Origin: Ancylobacter sp. Lp-2
GTDB lineage: Bacteria > Pseudomonadota > Alphaproteobacteria > Rhizobiales > Xanthobacteraceae
Direction of reading: 5' to 3'
Assembly: GCF_020523795.1 (NCBI RefSeq)
Contig: NZ_JAJALI010000007.1
Span: 1-64,000, forward strand
DNA: 64,000 nucleotides
Below are positions 43,922 through 51,924 of this stretch, piece after piece. The notes below the pieces were generated by a model. The model was not told the DNA's origin, made no database searches, and saw only the letters and a list, made by a program, of their open reading frames with translations. The translations under genes and the position numbers were made by a program. Within the stretch, counting starts at the first letter, position 1. Every line of letters starts with the position of its first letter.

Positions 43922-44710
43922 CTACACCGGCTCCCAGTGGCGCTGCAGTTCCAGCGTGAAGGCAAATCGATTGGCCGGGTGGACCGTATAGGTCACGAGG
44001 AAAACCTTCCCATCGCTGCCCGTATAGCGGCGGATCATGTTCAGGGCCGGCGTTCCGACGTCGAGCTCCAGATGCTTGCTCAGCTCTTCGGTGATCTGTC
44101 CGGCGAAGATCTCGACGCGCGCATTCATGATGGGGTGATCGAAATGGCTCTCGATCTGGCTGTAGACCGGTTCTCCGCGCGGGTTGGGCATGTCGAACAC
44201 CGGTTCGAAGCGCGGCAGAACGAAGATGTCCGACGCCGAGATCGGCCATTTCGAGCCGCGGCTGAGCCGAATGCCCTTCACCCGCACCCATTCGTCGCCC
44301 GGGCTGCAGGAAAGCATGTGCGCCTGCTCGGCATTGACCTTGAGCTTCTGGCGGGAAAAATCCCGGCGGTAGGTTTCCGACGGATAGCGCAGCAACTCCG
44401 TCATGGAGCTCAGCGACTGGACGAAGCATTCGCGAGGCCGGGCGGCGATCACGATCGTGCCGACGCCACGCCGCCGCTCGATCATCCCCATGTCGAGAAG
44501 GGATTGCAGGGCCTGACGAACGGTAAATCGACTGACGTCGAACATTTCGCAGAGCGCAAGTTCCGTCGGCAACAGCTTGTCGACGGGATACTTTCCCGAC
44601 CGGATGTCGTTGACAAGCTGCGTCTTGATCTCGACGTGTCGCGGGCTGTGTGTCTCCTCGCCATCGTCGCTGTTCGAAGGAACTAAATTGAGCTTGCTGC
44701 CAGACTTCAT
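43922..44710 (-). CDS. GntR-family regulator with UTRA effector domain (HutC type)
   Basis: A 262-residue regulator. The N-terminal GntR winged HTH (about residues 25-90) has LLPTELALCEMFDVSRFTVR and ALQSLLDMGMIERRRGVGT. The rest is a UTRA ligand domain ending in AFTLELQRHW. HutC-type regulators bind palindromes of the form GT-N-TA-N-AC. A motif of that shape (GT-N4-AC) occurs 77 bases upstream of this gene and at several other promoters nearby, so it probably represses itself, the acyl-CoA operon and the ABC operon. Confidence 0.88.
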   Translation of the reverse strand: MKSGSKLNLVPSNSDDGEETHSPRHVEIKTQLVNDIRSGKYPVDKLLPTELALCEMFDVSRFTVRQALQSLLDMGMIERRRGVGTIVIAARPRECFVQSLSSMTELLRYPSETYRRDFSRQKLKVNAEQAHMLSCSPGDEWVRVKGIRLSRGSKWPISASDIFVLPRFEPVFDMPNPRGEPVYSQIESHFDHPIMNARVEIFAGQITEELSKHLELDVGTPALNMIRRYTGSDGKVFLVTYTVHPANRFAFTLELQRHWEPV

Positions 44711-44785
44711 CGTAGTTCCCCGGTGAATGGCATGATCTATGAAGAAGACAGCCTTCCGAATGCTTTAAGATACCGAGATCGTCCG

Positions 44786-44802
44786 AATATGTCCATACAA
44801 AG
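44786..44802. promoter_or_regulatory. candidate GntR/UTRA operator, copy c (autoregulatory)
   Basis: ATATGTCCATACAAAG, core GTCCATAC at 44791-44798, in the gap between the CoA-transferase stop and the GntR start. Confidence 0.5.
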
Positions 44803-44837
44803 TTGGTAGGGGGAGGGGCAGCCAACGCTTTGCCGGG

Positions 44838-45587
44838 CTATCCCGTGCCCGTCGGCAGGCGGTCGAGACGGGCATAGGCTGCGGCCGCCGCTGGGGCAAA
44901 GTCGGATCGCCGCATGACGGTGTCCTCGACCGGTACCTGCCAGCTCAGCCCTTCCAGCGCGTCGTCGACGGTGAACGGGGCGAAGACTTCCGCGAGGACC
45001 ATTTCGCCCCGCGCAAACGTGAAACGCCCGCGCCCGGTGATCAACGCCGACGGCCCGCCGCGCAGGCCCGCGGCGGCGCGCTCGTTCCCGGCGAGCGAAT
45101 GGCCCGGGCTGGTGATGAAATCCACCTGCGGCACGAAGCGGCGGGGCTCGTGTGGCATGAGGATGACAACCTGCTTTGCCAGGCTCGCAATGTCATGAGC
45201 GCCGCCGCTGCCGACGAGGCGCAGGCGAGGGCTCTCGTAGCGGCCGATGACGGTGCTGTTGAGATTGCCGAAGCGGTCGACCTGCGCGGCCGAGAGCAGG
45301 CCGAGGTCGATACGGCCGGCTTGGAGTTCTCCGAACACGTCGAGGCAATCGCCCAGCATCGCGGCGTTCTCGGCGATGCAGGGGCTGCCGGTGGAAAGCG
45401 GAGGCACCTGCGGATCGGCGCCGATACCCCCCGATTCATAGATCAGATGCGCCCTGGGGGCATGGGTCCGCTTGGCCAGCATGGCCGCAAGCGAAGGAAT
45501 TCCGATGCCGACGAAACAGGTCTCATCGTCCCGTAGCTCGAGGGCGGCAGCGAGGACCAGGTTGCGGCTTTCGATCTCCGTGCTCAT
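44838..45587 (-). CDS. CoA-transferase subunit B (GctB/IpdB-like)
   Basis: A 249-residue beta subunit of a class I CoA-transferase family enzyme. Visible blocks are CFVGIGIPSLAAMLAKR, IYESGGIGADPQVPPL and QVDRFGNLNSTVIG, with PGHSLAG later. The family includes glutaconate and 3-oxoacid CoA-transferases and the ring-cleaving IpdAB hydrolase. Its ATG overlaps the stop of subunit A. It is last gene of the operon with CaiB, a crotonase and a VOC protein. Confidence 0.85.
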   Translation of the reverse strand: MSTEIESRNLVLAAALELRDDETCFVGIGIPSLAAMLAKRTHAPRAHLIYESGGIGADPQVPPLSTGSPCIAENAAMLGDCLDVFGELQAGRIDLGLLSAAQVDRFGNLNSTVIGRYESPRLRLVGSGGAHDIASLAKQVVILMPHEPRRFVPQVDFITSPGHSLAGNERAAAGLRGGPSALITGRGRFTFARGEMVLAEVFAPFTVDDALEGLSWQVPVEDTVMRRSDFAPAAAAAYARLDRLPTGTG

Positions 45588-46465
45588 GGGCGCTGCCCGG
45601 GACGGTGATGCGCGAGCCAGTTCAGATCGGTGAGCGGAAATTGTCCGAGGTAAGCCTCCCTGTCGGCCACGCCATGCACGTGTGCGGCGAGAAAGGCGTC
45701 GAGTTCGTCCTGCCGGCGCGACAGCCGGTCATATTCGGCAAAGCGGGCATCGTCGCGCGTGTAGTAGCCGTGGACATAGGAAGGATGCGCGCCGCCGGGA
45801 ACGACGCTCAGCGCGCTGACACGATGGGCCGGCAAGATGGTGAGTTCCGGCGAGCGGCGAACGAGGTCCGCGGGAACGATCTCCTCGACGGTCGCGATGA
45901 TCTTGCGGCTCGCCAGTGCGCCTTCGCGTGTGTCGCCATCGATGCCCCAGAGCTGGACGTTGCCGTCTTCATCGGCCCGCTGCGCGTGAACGAGCGCCAC
46001 GTCGGGGCACAGGGCCGGCACGGCCGTGAGGACGGCGCCCGTATAGGGGCAGGTGACCGTGGCGAGGTTGGCTATGTGCCTGGGCATGTCGCCGGCGCGT
46101 AACGCGCGGGCCGGCAGGAACGGCGCGCCGATGCGCCCGGCATGGAGCCGCAGGGTCAGGGTGAAGTTCGTCCATTCCTCGAGCATGAGGGAGCCGGCCT
46201 CCAGCGCGCGACGGAACGCGTGCGCCAAGCCGATACCGGGGTTGCCGATATAGCCGACGATGAGCCGGGACACGCAGCCGCCGGCGATCAACTGGTCGAT
46301 CAGGATGTCGGCGCCGGTGCGCGTCAGCGTCAGGTTCCGTTTTCCCTGGCGGATGATCTCATGGCCGGCGGCAAACGGGACGCAGTGGCCGAAGCCGCCG
46401 ATGAAAACCGTGTCCCCCTCGCTGACATGATCGCGCACCGCCTGCGAAAGCGTTGTCACCGCCAT
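45584..46465 (-). CDS. CoA-transferase subunit A (GctA/IpdA-like)
   Basis: A 293-residue alpha subunit. It starts MAVTTLSQAVRDHVSEGDTV and has FIGGFGHCVPFA, EEWTNFTLTLRLHAG and CPDVALVHAQRADEDGNVQ. The Glu in the LEEWTNF segment corresponds to the functional Glu region of the GctA/IpdA group. The start at 46465 was chosen over a longer frame because of family length and a G-rich site. It is directly coupled to subunit B (4-base overlap) and one base after the CaiB gene. Confidence 0.85.
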   Translation of the reverse strand: MAVTTLSQAVRDHVSEGDTVFIGGFGHCVPFAAGHEIIRQGKRNLTLTRTGADILIDQLIAGGCVSRLIVGYIGNPGIGLAHAFRRALEAGSLMLEEWTNFTLTLRLHAGRIGAPFLPARALRAGDMPRHIANLATVTCPYTGAVLTAVPALCPDVALVHAQRADEDGNVQLWGIDGDTREGALASRKIIATVEEIVPADLVRRSPELTILPAHRVSALSVVPGGAHPSYVHGYYTRDDARFAEYDRLSRRQDELDAFLAAHVHGVADREAYLGQFPLTDLNWLAHHRPGQRP

Positions 46466-46466
46466 C

Positions 46467-47678
46467 TCAGACCACCCCCCTGGCCCGCAGCGCGGCGACA
46501 CGTTCCTCGCTCATGCCGAGGAACTGCACCAGCACGCTGTCCGTGTGCTCGCCAAGCGCCGGTGGCGGTCTTCGCAGGCGAGGCGGCGTGCCGGACAGCT
46601 GCATCGGAATGCCGACGGAGCGGAAGGCGCCGGCAGTGCCGTGCACCACATCCAGCACCATGCCCGTCGCGGCCGACTGCTCGGAGGCGAGGGCCTCGGC
46701 GACGCTGTTGATGCGCCCGCAGGGAATGCCATCGGCTTGCAGCTCGGCGATCCAGCTATCCGCCGACCGCGTGGGCATGACATTCTCGATCAGCGCATCC
46801 AGCGCGGCGCGGTTGCGCACGCGGTCCGAATTGCGGGAAAAGCGGCTGTCGGTGCTCCACTCCGGATGCCCTGCCGCCGCAGCGAACCGCGCGAACTGGC
46901 CATCATTGCCGACGGCAAGCGCGATGTCCGCATCCGCGCAGCGGAAGGAGCGATACGGCACGATATTGGGATGGCCGTTGCCGTAACGTCCGGCATTCTT
47001 TCCCGACACCAACACATTGGAGGCGACGTTGGCGAGCAAGGCGATCGCCGTGGTGTACAGGGAGACCTCGACATGTTGCCCACCCTCGCCGCGGCCGCGG
47101 GCTTGAAGGGCGCCGAGGATGGCGATGGCCGCGTAAAGCCCGGTGCAAATGTCGACGATGGCGACGCCGAACTTGGTCGGATCGCCGCCGACCTCGCCGG
47201 TGATGCTCATGAGGCCGCTTTCCGCCTGCAGCAGAAAATCATAGCCGGGCATGTTGGCCTGCGGCCCTTTTCCAGTGTAGCCGGAGATGGTGCAAAGGAT
47301 GGTGCCGGGCGCCTCGTTGCGGAAGAAATCCTCGCCGCAGCCCATGGTCTCGAGCGTGCCCGCCTTGAAGTTCTCGATCACCACATCCGACTGCCGGATC
47401 AGGTCGCGCAGGATCTCCTGGGCTTCCGGGGCCTTGAGGTCGAGGGTGATGCCCTGCTTGTTGCGGTTGGTGCAGAGGAAGTAGGCGGCCTCGGTGCCGT
47501 GATAGGGCGGCCCCCAGGCGCGGGTATCGTCCCCCGCGCCCGGACGCTCCACCTTGATGACGTCCGCGCCGAGATCGCCGAGCAGCATGGCGCATTGGGG
47601 GCCGGCGAGAACGCGCGTGAGGTCGAGCACGCGCAGTCCCTCCAACGCTCCCGGTTTCAGGCCCCCCGGCTCCGTCAT
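46467..47678 (-). CDS. CaiB/BaiF family (class III) CoA-transferase
   Basis: A 403-residue formyl-CoA transferase-like enzyme. It has LEGLRVLDLTRVLAGPQCAM, LGDLGADVIKVERPG and the catalytic Asp segment PGYDFLLQAESGLMSITG. It moves CoA between carboxylic acids, so it can activate the pathway substrate without ATP. It overlaps the crotonase gene by four bases. Donor and acceptor are unknown. Confidence 0.9.
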   Translation of the reverse strand: MTEPGGLKPGALEGLRVLDLTRVLAGPQCAMLLGDLGADVIKVERPGAGDDTRAWGPPYHGTEAAYFLCTNRNKQGITLDLKAPEAQEILRDLIRQSDVVIENFKAGTLETMGCGEDFFRNEAPGTILCTISGYTGKGPQANMPGYDFLLQAESGLMSITGEVGGDPTKFGVAIVDICTGLYAAIAILGALQARGRGEGGQHVEVSLYTTAIALLANVASNVLVSGKNAGRYGNGHPNIVPYRSFRCADADIALAVGNDGQFARFAAAAGHPEWSTDSRFSRNSDRVRNRAALDALIENVMPTRSADSWIAELQADGIPCGRINSVAEALASEQSAATGMVLDVVHGTAGAFRSVGIPMQLSGTPPRLRRPPPALGEHTDSVLVQFLGMSEERVAALRARGVV

Positions 47679-48544
47679 CGCGCCGGCGCCTTGTTCGCGT
47701 CGGCGGCGATATCTTCGAGATACCGATCGACGCGTGCCTTGTTGGCCCGGCGGAAACGCTGGAAATCAGGTTTGCGCTTCTCGAGGAAGGCGTTCATCCC
47801 TTCGAGCGATTCCTCGCTGCCCCAGATTTCGCCGAGCAGTTCCATGCCGTGCTGCCAGGAGGCGTAGAGCTGGTCGGATTCGAAATTGAGCGACTTCTTG
47901 GTCGAACGCAGCGTCTGGCCGGAATGGGCCTTGATGCGCTCGCACCATTCGAGGGTGGCGGCTTCCAGCTCGGCCTTCGGAACCACCTTGTTGATGAGGC
48001 CGACCTGCACCGCCTCGGTGGCGGTGAAGGTTCGCGCCAGGAAGATCATCTCGCGTGCCAGGCGTTCGCCGATGATGCGGGAGAGGTACTGCGTGGCGCC
48101 GACGGTCGGGCAGGCGCCGACCCGCGCGCCGGTCTGGCCGAACACGCCGTCTTCGGCCGAGATGACCATGTCGCACCAGAGCGCGAGCTCGTGTCCGCCG
48201 CCCACGCAGGCGCCATGCACCATGGCGATGACCGGGATCGGCAGGCCGCGAATGGTCATGGCGAGGCCGAGCATGCGGTCGTTCCAGTGCATGCCATTGG
48301 CGCGGTTGAGCCGCATCATCGCGTGGAAGTCGCCGCCGGCCGAGAAAGCCTGGGTACCCGCGCCACGCACGACGGCGCAGGCGATGGTCGGGTCGTTGCG
48401 CGTCGAGGCGAAGGCGTGGATGAGTTCGTCCAGCGTCTGCTCGCGGAAGGCGTTGCGCACTTCGGGACGGTTGATGGTGATCCAGGCGACGCCGTCCTTC
48501 ACCTCGAACAGGATTTCCTTGTAGGTCTTGTCATTGGCGGTCAT
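47675..48544 (-). CDS. enoyl-CoA hydratase/isomerase family protein, MenB/BadI-like
   Basis: A 289-residue crotonase. The oxyanion segments are AFSAGGDFHAM and GACVGGGHELALWCDM. The FGQTGARVGACPTVGATQY stretch is the signature place of the MenB/BadI branch, which catalyses ring-closing or ring-opening Claisen reactions. The Asp usual in MenB (GSFD) is not present here (GACP), so it is not a menaquinone enzyme and may be a ring-opening hydrolase or a simple hydratase. The start at 48544 has GAAGGA upstream. A candidate operator (copy d) lies about 50 bases upstream. Confidence 0.85.
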   Translation of the reverse strand: MTANDKTYKEILFEVKDGVAWITINRPEVRNAFREQTLDELIHAFASTRNDPTIACAVVRGAGTQAFSAGGDFHAMMRLNRANGMHWNDRMLGLAMTIRGLPIPVIAMVHGACVGGGHELALWCDMVISAEDGVFGQTGARVGACPTVGATQYLSRIIGERLAREMIFLARTFTATEAVQVGLINKVVPKAELEAATLEWCERIKAHSGQTLRSTKKSLNFESDQLYASWQHGMELLGEIWGSEESLEGMNAFLEKRKPDFQRFRRANKARVDRYLEDIAADANKAPAR

Positions 48545-48592
48545 TGAATTCGTCCTTCTCGCGCGGCGTCGGTTCGCGCCCGGTGGGCGTCT

Positions 48593-48607
48593 ATTTGTAC
48601 GGACAAT
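48593..48607. promoter_or_regulatory. candidate GntR/UTRA operator, copy d
   Basis: ATTTGTACGGACAAT, core GTACGGAC at 48597-48604, between the crotonase start and the VOC stop. Confidence 0.55.
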
Positions 48608-48632
48608 GACGATCGGCATGCCCGCATGCGGC

Positions 48633-49049
48633 TTATCGGGCGGCCTCTTCGATCTCGACGAGGACGCCGCAGGTGGATTTTGGATGCAGGAAGAAGATCG
48701 GCCGGCCATGGTGGCCCGGCGTGGGCCGGCCGGGGCCGACGATGCCGAGCCCCTCCGCCGCGGCGGACTGGGCCGCTTCCTGCGCGTCCGCAACCCGGAA
48801 GGCGATGTGATGGAGGCCACCTGCCGGATTTTTCTTGAGAAATCCGTTCAGGGGTGACTTGTCCGACAGCGGCGAAAGCAATTCGAGCACCATGTCGGCG
48901 ATGGACAGATAGACCATCCGGACCCCTTGCGCGGGCACGTCGATCGGCGGGCTGGCCGTGCCGCCAAACTGCTGCTTGAAAGTACGGACTGCGGCGTCGA
49001 GATCGGGGACCGCGATGCCGATATGCGAGATTTTCTGGGGAGCGATCAT
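48633..49049 (-). CDS. VOC family protein, methylmalonyl-CoA epimerase-like
   Basis: A 138-residue vicinal-oxygen-chelate protein. ISHIGIAVPDLDAAV carries the first metal His, GGLHHIAFRVAD the second, and VLVEIEEA the terminal Glu, the pattern of methylmalonyl-CoA epimerase. It begins the leftward acyl-CoA operon, 88 bases before the crotonase gene, with AGGAAG before the ATG and an operator copy (e) 30 bases upstream. A longer frame to the right is rejected because it would run through that operator. Probable substrate: a branched acyl-CoA intermediate. Confidence 0.83.
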   Translation of the reverse strand: MIAPQKISHIGIAVPDLDAAVRTFKQQFGGTASPPIDVPAQGVRMVYLSIADMVLELLSPLSDKSPLNGFLKKNPAGGLHHIAFRVADAQEAAQSAAAEGLGIVGPGRPTPGHHGRPIFFLHPKSTCGVLVEIEEAAR

Positions 49050-49075
49050 CGCGGCTTCCTGATGATGGCTCGATA

Positions 49076-49091
49076 ATATGTCCGGACTTTT
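49076..49091. promoter_or_regulatory. candidate GntR/UTRA operator, copy e
   Basis: ATATGTCCGGACTTTT, core GTCCGGAC (perfect palindrome) at 49080-49087, upstream of the VOC gene that begins the acyl-CoA operon. Confidence 0.6.
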
Positions 49092-49204
49092 CGGGTTGCA
49101 ACGAAAAAGAACCGACAAGTGGTAATTTTCTGTTCCGTTCGCTCGCCCGCACAGTAATCGGTCGCGCGGGGGACAGATTGCGCGGCCTCGGCTGGACCGA
49201 TCTT

Positions 49205-49268
49205 CAAAAAAATCGCGCACGAAACGTGCCGACCGGGATGTGAAGTCCCGGTCACGCCTCGTGCGCGA
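49205..49268 (-). terminator. intrinsic terminator of the iron-type ABC operon
   Basis: Nested hairpin: outer arms TCGCGCACGA/TCGTGCGCGA (49213-49222, 49259-49268) and inner arms GACCGGGA/TCCCGGTC (49231-49238, 49246-49253). On the minus strand the stem is followed by TTTTTTT (49206-49212). It lies 44 bases beyond the stop of the PCC-domain gene, closing the 56.1-49.3 kb transcript. Confidence 0.85.
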
Positions 49269-49311
49269 TACGAATTCAGGAAACAGACAACAGACGCGCG
49301 GGGAGAACGCG

Positions 49312-49749
49312 TCAGTTGTTGGGGATCAGCTCATATATCTGCGTCATGAGCCCGCCCTTTATCTTTCCGTTGCTGAGATGGCCGACCAGGACCTCATCAT
49401 TGTGCCCCGGCCCACCGCTCAACGCCATGTGGATATGGACGAAGGGCTGCGGCTCGTCCCAGACGACGCCTTCTCCAAGCGCCGCCGGCGGCTTTTCCGG
49501 CCACGAAATATTGCCGTAGGCGACCAGTTCGCGCCAGTCGGAGAAGTTGTGGCGCGTGACGTCGTAGCCCCCCTGGGTGCGAAAGCCGGAGATCATCTCG
49601 GTCTCCGAGAGGGCGCCCAGCAGAAAGACCGACCCGGCACGAATGTTGTGATCGCGAACGAATTTGTTGATTTCGGTGAAGTAATCGTCGCCCGGTTCGC
49701 AGCGAACTTCGAAAACGCGTCCGAGCTTCAGTTCTTTGGATTTGTACAT
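49312..49749 (-). CDS. PCC/PPC-domain (DUF296) protein
   Basis: A 145-residue protein matching the plant and prokaryote conserved domain. The metal-site pattern PFVHIHMALSGG and the following VGHLSNGKIKG are conserved in the family. In plants the domain accompanies AT-hooks, whereas in bacteria it stands alone and its role is unclear. It overlaps the metallo-beta-lactamase-like gene by one base and is last in the operon. Confidence 0.83.
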   Translation of the reverse strand: MYKSKELKLGRVFEVRCEPGDDYFTEINKFVRDHNIRAGSVFLLGALSETEMISGFRTQGGYDVTRHNFSDWRELVAYGNISWPEKPPAALGEGVVWDEPQPFVHIHMALSGGPGHNDEVLVGHLSNGKIKGGLMTQIYELIPNN

Positions 49750-50621
49750 CAGGCTTCTCCCTTCACCTCGTCATAGATGCGCGAAATTCCCTTCTGGAAG
49801 GTCTCGCGCCGCTGCTTCAGCCAGTATTCCCCGCGCGACGTGTCGGCGTGGAAGAACTGGCTTTCCAGCTTCGCATCCGTCATCGCCTCGCTTCGGGAGA
49901 GGCCCTTGCCGATGAGATCGGCGACCGCGCCCTTTATGGTGACCATCCGCTCGCGCTGCCGGCGCACCACCTCCATGTCGCAGACATCGCCGTGGCCGGG
50001 CACGATGGTGTGCACATCCAGGGTCTCGATCCATTCGAGGGCCCGGATCCAGTCGCCGAGATGGGCGTCGCCCATGCCGCCGCCGCGGGCATTCACCACG
50101 TCGCTGGCGAAGAGAATGCCCTCCTCCGGCACCAGGATCGCCGAGGTGCCGGGCGAGTGGCCGCCCATCAGCGTGATCTCGAAGGTGAGTGGCGCTGCGT
50201 GCAGCACCATCGACCGCTTCCAGCAGAAGGTGGGAAGGGGAACGGCCGCCTCGGCGAGCCGGGTGGCCTCCTCGGTCAGTTTCAGGTCGTTCAGCGTATC
50301 GACGAACATCTTCTTCGAGTAGGCGTTGTCGCCCCCCTTGCTGATCTCGTCGAAGGCGACCTGCGGCGCGAGGAAGCTCACCCGGTCGCCGACGCCCTCG
50401 ATGAAGGAGGTGCCGGAGATGTGGTCGCCATGATAGTCGGTGGCGATGAGGTGGCGCGCCCCGCGCGGGTGCAGGCCGCGCACGACTTCCTGCCAGTGCG
50501 CCGAGTCGGTCGGACGCACCGGGCAGTCGATCAGCACCGCGCCTTCATCGGTGATCACGGCGGCGACGTTGGCCCAGTCATAGCCGGTCTCGACATAAAC
50601 ATTCTTGCCAAGTTTCTGCAT
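49749..50621 (-). CDS. metallo-beta-lactamase-fold hydrolase
   Basis: A 290-residue MBL-fold protein. The metal motif reads TDYHGDHISG, i.e. DxHxDH with the first His of HxHxDH replaced by Asp. Later ligands are GGHSPGTS, LFASDVVNARG and VPGHGDVCDM. No signal peptide, so probably cytoplasmic. It sits between the LVIVD-repeat and PCC-domain genes in the ABC operon. The family covers thioesterases, lactonases and phosphodiesterases, and the substrate is unknown. Confidence 0.85.
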   Translation of the reverse strand: MQKLGKNVYVETGYDWANVAAVITDEGAVLIDCPVRPTDSAHWQEVVRGLHPRGARHLIATDYHGDHISGTSFIEGVGDRVSFLAPQVAFDEISKGGDNAYSKKMFVDTLNDLKLTEEATRLAEAAVPLPTFCWKRSMVLHAAPLTFEITLMGGHSPGTSAILVPEEGILFASDVVNARGGGMGDAHLGDWIRALEWIETLDVHTIVPGHGDVCDMEVVRRQRERMVTIKGAVADLIGKGLSRSEAMTDAKLESQFFHADTSRGEYWLKQRRETFQKGISRIYDEVKGEA

Positions 50622-50645
50622 GTCGGTGTTTCCCGTGCTCCGCGA

Positions 50646-51899
50646 TCAGCCCACATATTCCAGGATGTGCAGGCCGAGACCCCAGCGGTCGGTGATGTAG
50701 ATCAGCCCGGTATCCCGATCGACGAAGACCTCGTTGGTCTGCGGGCAGAAGCGCTTGGAGTTGCCGGCGGGGATATAGTAGCCGAGCTCTTTCGGCTCGA
50801 AGGGGTTCGACCAGTCGACGATGCGAAGACCGGCATTGAACCAGGTGAGGTAAAGGAGATCGTCGGCCTTCATCCACTGCCAGGTATTGTGCGCGCCATA
50901 GCGGGCGCCCTGCTGGCACCACGACTCGTCCTTCGGGCGCATGGTGATCGGATCGATCGGATAGGGATTGAAGGTGCTGATCGAGATCGGATGTTCGAAA
51001 TTGCGCATGTCGAAGAAGGTGGTGAAGGCGGGCGGGTGCGCGCAGTTCACCGTGTGCGTCTCGCCGAGCAGGATGCCGAAGGGCGAGCCTTCCGGAACCA
51101 GGAAGGTGTGCGCGGCCGGCGACCAGTTGTGCGTCTCGTAGGGATTCTGCCGCCACATGAAGCGCGGCCGGGACGAATCGGTGAGATCCATCATGCCGTA
51201 GCCGCCGCGCCGCCAGGCGCAGGTCACGTAGTTGCCGTAGGGCTGAGCCTCATGAAGATCGACGCTCTTGGGAGTCAGCAGGTTGAGATCCCAGGTCGGC
51301 TCCTCATGCGCGGCCTCGTTCTGTCCCGGCACCCAACCCTCGCCGATCAGCTCCGGGTCGGATGGATTCTTCATGTCGTGGATCAGCAGCACGCGACCGT
51401 TGCAGCCATCCTTGAACCCACCGCTATAGAGCAGCTTGCGCTTGGGATCATAGACCGGGCGATGGATGCCGTTGCCGTCCGTTTCGACGTGACGGATAAA
51501 CTTCGGGTCGCGCGGATTGCTGATGTCATAAAGGACGAGGCCGCCCTTCATATCGGGGTCGACCACGCCGGGCTTCTTGTCGACGTTCATGATCAGGACG
51601 TCGTCGACGATCAGCACCTTGTGGCTGCGCGCGCTGGGCGCATGCTCGAGCTGCTTGATCACCTTCGGCGAGGTGGGATCGGAAACATCGAGCACGGTGA
51701 GGCCGAAGGAACCGTAGAGGCCGCCGGCCGCCACATAGCAGACGCCGTTGCGGACGCGGATCTGGAAGGCGTCGTTCCAGCCACCGAGGTCGGAATGCCC
51801 CACAAGGCGCACATTGCGCGCCTCTTCCGGCCGTGGGCTCGTGAGCGTGCTGTGCGCTTCCGCCTCTGGCACGGGTTTCAGGAAATATGGCTTGTTCAT
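50646..51899 (-). CDS. LVIVD-repeat beta-propeller protein
   Basis: A 417-residue protein of repeated blades with motifs such as LTVLDVSDPTSPKVI, GLVLYDISNPRDPKFI, VLLIHDMKNPSDPELIG and GLRIVDWSNPFEPKELGYY, matching the LVIVD repeat. There is no signal peptide, although many relatives are exported. Several His and Cys residues lie in the loops (HEEPTWDLN, HTVNCAHPP). Function in the family is unknown; a scaffold or ligand-binding role is possible. It is in the same transcript as an iron-type ABC importer. Confidence 0.83.
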   Translation of the reverse strand: MNKPYFLKPVPEAEAHSTLTSPRPEEARNVRLVGHSDLGGWNDAFQIRVRNGVCYVAAGGLYGSFGLTVLDVSDPTSPKVIKQLEHAPSARSHKVLIVDDVLIMNVDKKPGVVDPDMKGGLVLYDISNPRDPKFIRHVETDGNGIHRPVYDPKRKLLYSGGFKDGCNGRVLLIHDMKNPSDPELIGEGWVPGQNEAAHEEPTWDLNLLTPKSVDLHEAQPYGNYVTCAWRRGGYGMMDLTDSSRPRFMWRQNPYETHNWSPAAHTFLVPEGSPFGILLGETHTVNCAHPPAFTTFFDMRNFEHPISISTFNPYPIDPITMRPKDESWCQQGARYGAHNTWQWMKADDLLYLTWFNAGLRIVDWSNPFEPKELGYYIPAGNSKRFCPQTNEVFVDRDTGLIYITDRWGLGLHILEYVG

Positions 51900-51924
51900 T
51901 CGTCAAGATCCCTGTGCAACTGAC

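Noticed and set aside
49848..51923. 691-codon plus-strand frame opposite the MBL and LVIVD genes
   Set aside because: Antisense shadow; the minus strand has LVIVD repeats and MBL motifs.
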